DNA from: Desmonostoc vinosum HA7617-LM4
Lineage (GTDB): Bacteria > Cyanobacteriota > Cyanobacteriia > Cyanobacteriales > Nostocaceae
Assembly: GCA_019359515.1 (NCBI GenBank)
Contig: JAHHHC010000003.1
Span: forward strand, 283,765 to 347,764
Reading direction: 5' to 3'
DNA: 64,000 nucleotides
Below the pieces are notes generated by a model that was not told where the DNA came from, made no database searches, and was given only the letters and a program-made list of their open reading frames with translations. This document shows, piece after piece, positions 63,895-64,000 of the stretch. Within the stretch, counting starts at the first letter, position 1, and every line of letters begins with the position of its first letter. Both the position numbers and the translations under genes were made by a program.

Positions 63895-64000
63895 CTAGGC
63901 GATAAACATGGGAATAGCGGGACGTTTTAGTTGCTCCCCTAAATAATTTGATAACAATCCATACTTAATTTGATAGATTGTTTGACCAGTTTTATAAGCT
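63895..64000 (-). CDS. Possible 3' end of a gene running off the window
   Basis: The minus strand is open for 34 codons from the window edge to a TAG at 63895 and reads YKTGQTIYQIKYGLLSNYLG, then EQLKRPAIPMFIA. Composition looks coding, but the fragment is too short to assign. No other evidence. Confidence 0.3.
   Translation of the reverse strand, partial: AYKTGQTIYQIKYGLLSNYLGEQLKRPAIPMFIA

Noticed and set aside
1..64000. tRNA or rRNA genes
   Set aside because: I looked for T-loop and cloverleaf signatures and rRNA-like blocks and saw none; a covariance search would be decisive.

Overview
The window is a chromosomal segment of a filamentous, probably heterocyst-forming cyanobacterium (Nostocales-like). 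The evidence is the cytochrome b6f genes petB/petD beside ctpA, an NblS/Hik33-type kinase, a COP23 protein, an SLH/OprB porin, a valyl-tRNA synthetase carrying a CAAD membrane anchor, very frequent GCGATCGC (HIP1) octamers, and many intergenic heptamer repeats (GAATTAC, CCCTACT). I saw no complete transposase, CRISPR array, rRNA or tRNA.

Layout. 0.2-9.5 kb: signalling genes (receiver-kinase hybrid, a membrane kinase coupled to a DUF4079 membrane protein, a DM13 lipoprotein, a BcsA-like synthase with a PilZ-like end, and a FIST sensor followed by its kinase). 9.7-13.6 kb: a compact minus-strand lipid operon: acyl carrier protein, ferritin-like diiron (acyl-ACP desaturase-like) protein, AcpS-type phosphopantetheinyl transferase, hot-dog thioesterase, fatty acyl-AMP ligase. 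It has everything needed to load, oxidise and release an acyl chain but no polyketide synthase. 14-31 kb: APC permease, a small unknown peptide, TerB and RTX proteins, murF, msrA, a methyltransferase, an SPL-like radical SAM protein, ispH, an SGNH hydrolase, a peroxiredoxin and several gene relics. 31.9-45.6 kb: valS, nblS, a SAM hydrolase-family protein, GDP-mannose dehydratase plus glycosyltransferase, an anti-sigma kinase and petBD. 46-51.8 kb: ctpA, a truncated DUF4351 gene, an MBL-fold protein and a site-2 protease.

52.4-58.2 kb holds the most distinctive system, a complete microviridin (graspetide RiPP) cluster: three tandem precursor genes (all too short to stand out as long reading frames), two ATP-grasp ligases (MdnB and MdnC types), an ABC exporter and a GNAT N-acetyltransferase. 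The precursors share the PFFARFL leader motif but differ in their cores: TLKYPSDWEEY with a second upstream PSDW, TRKYPSDWEDY, and a divergent TLKWPSDWEDR behind a proline-rich linker. Hairpins separate the precursors from each other and from the ligases, and a phased array of 9-bp repeats lies upstream. The family is known; these products, especially the third, look new.

58-64 kb: lepB, a possible small RNA with a strong terminator, antitoxin-like genes and relics, COP23 and its deleted duplicate, a protease/WD40 chimera, and an SLH porin.

The whole window is sprinkled with mobile or dispersed repeats: a 189-bp MITE-like pair, a 148-bp inverted pair, a hairpin-rich element inserted in frame inside valS, and hairpins resembling IS200/IS605 right ends.
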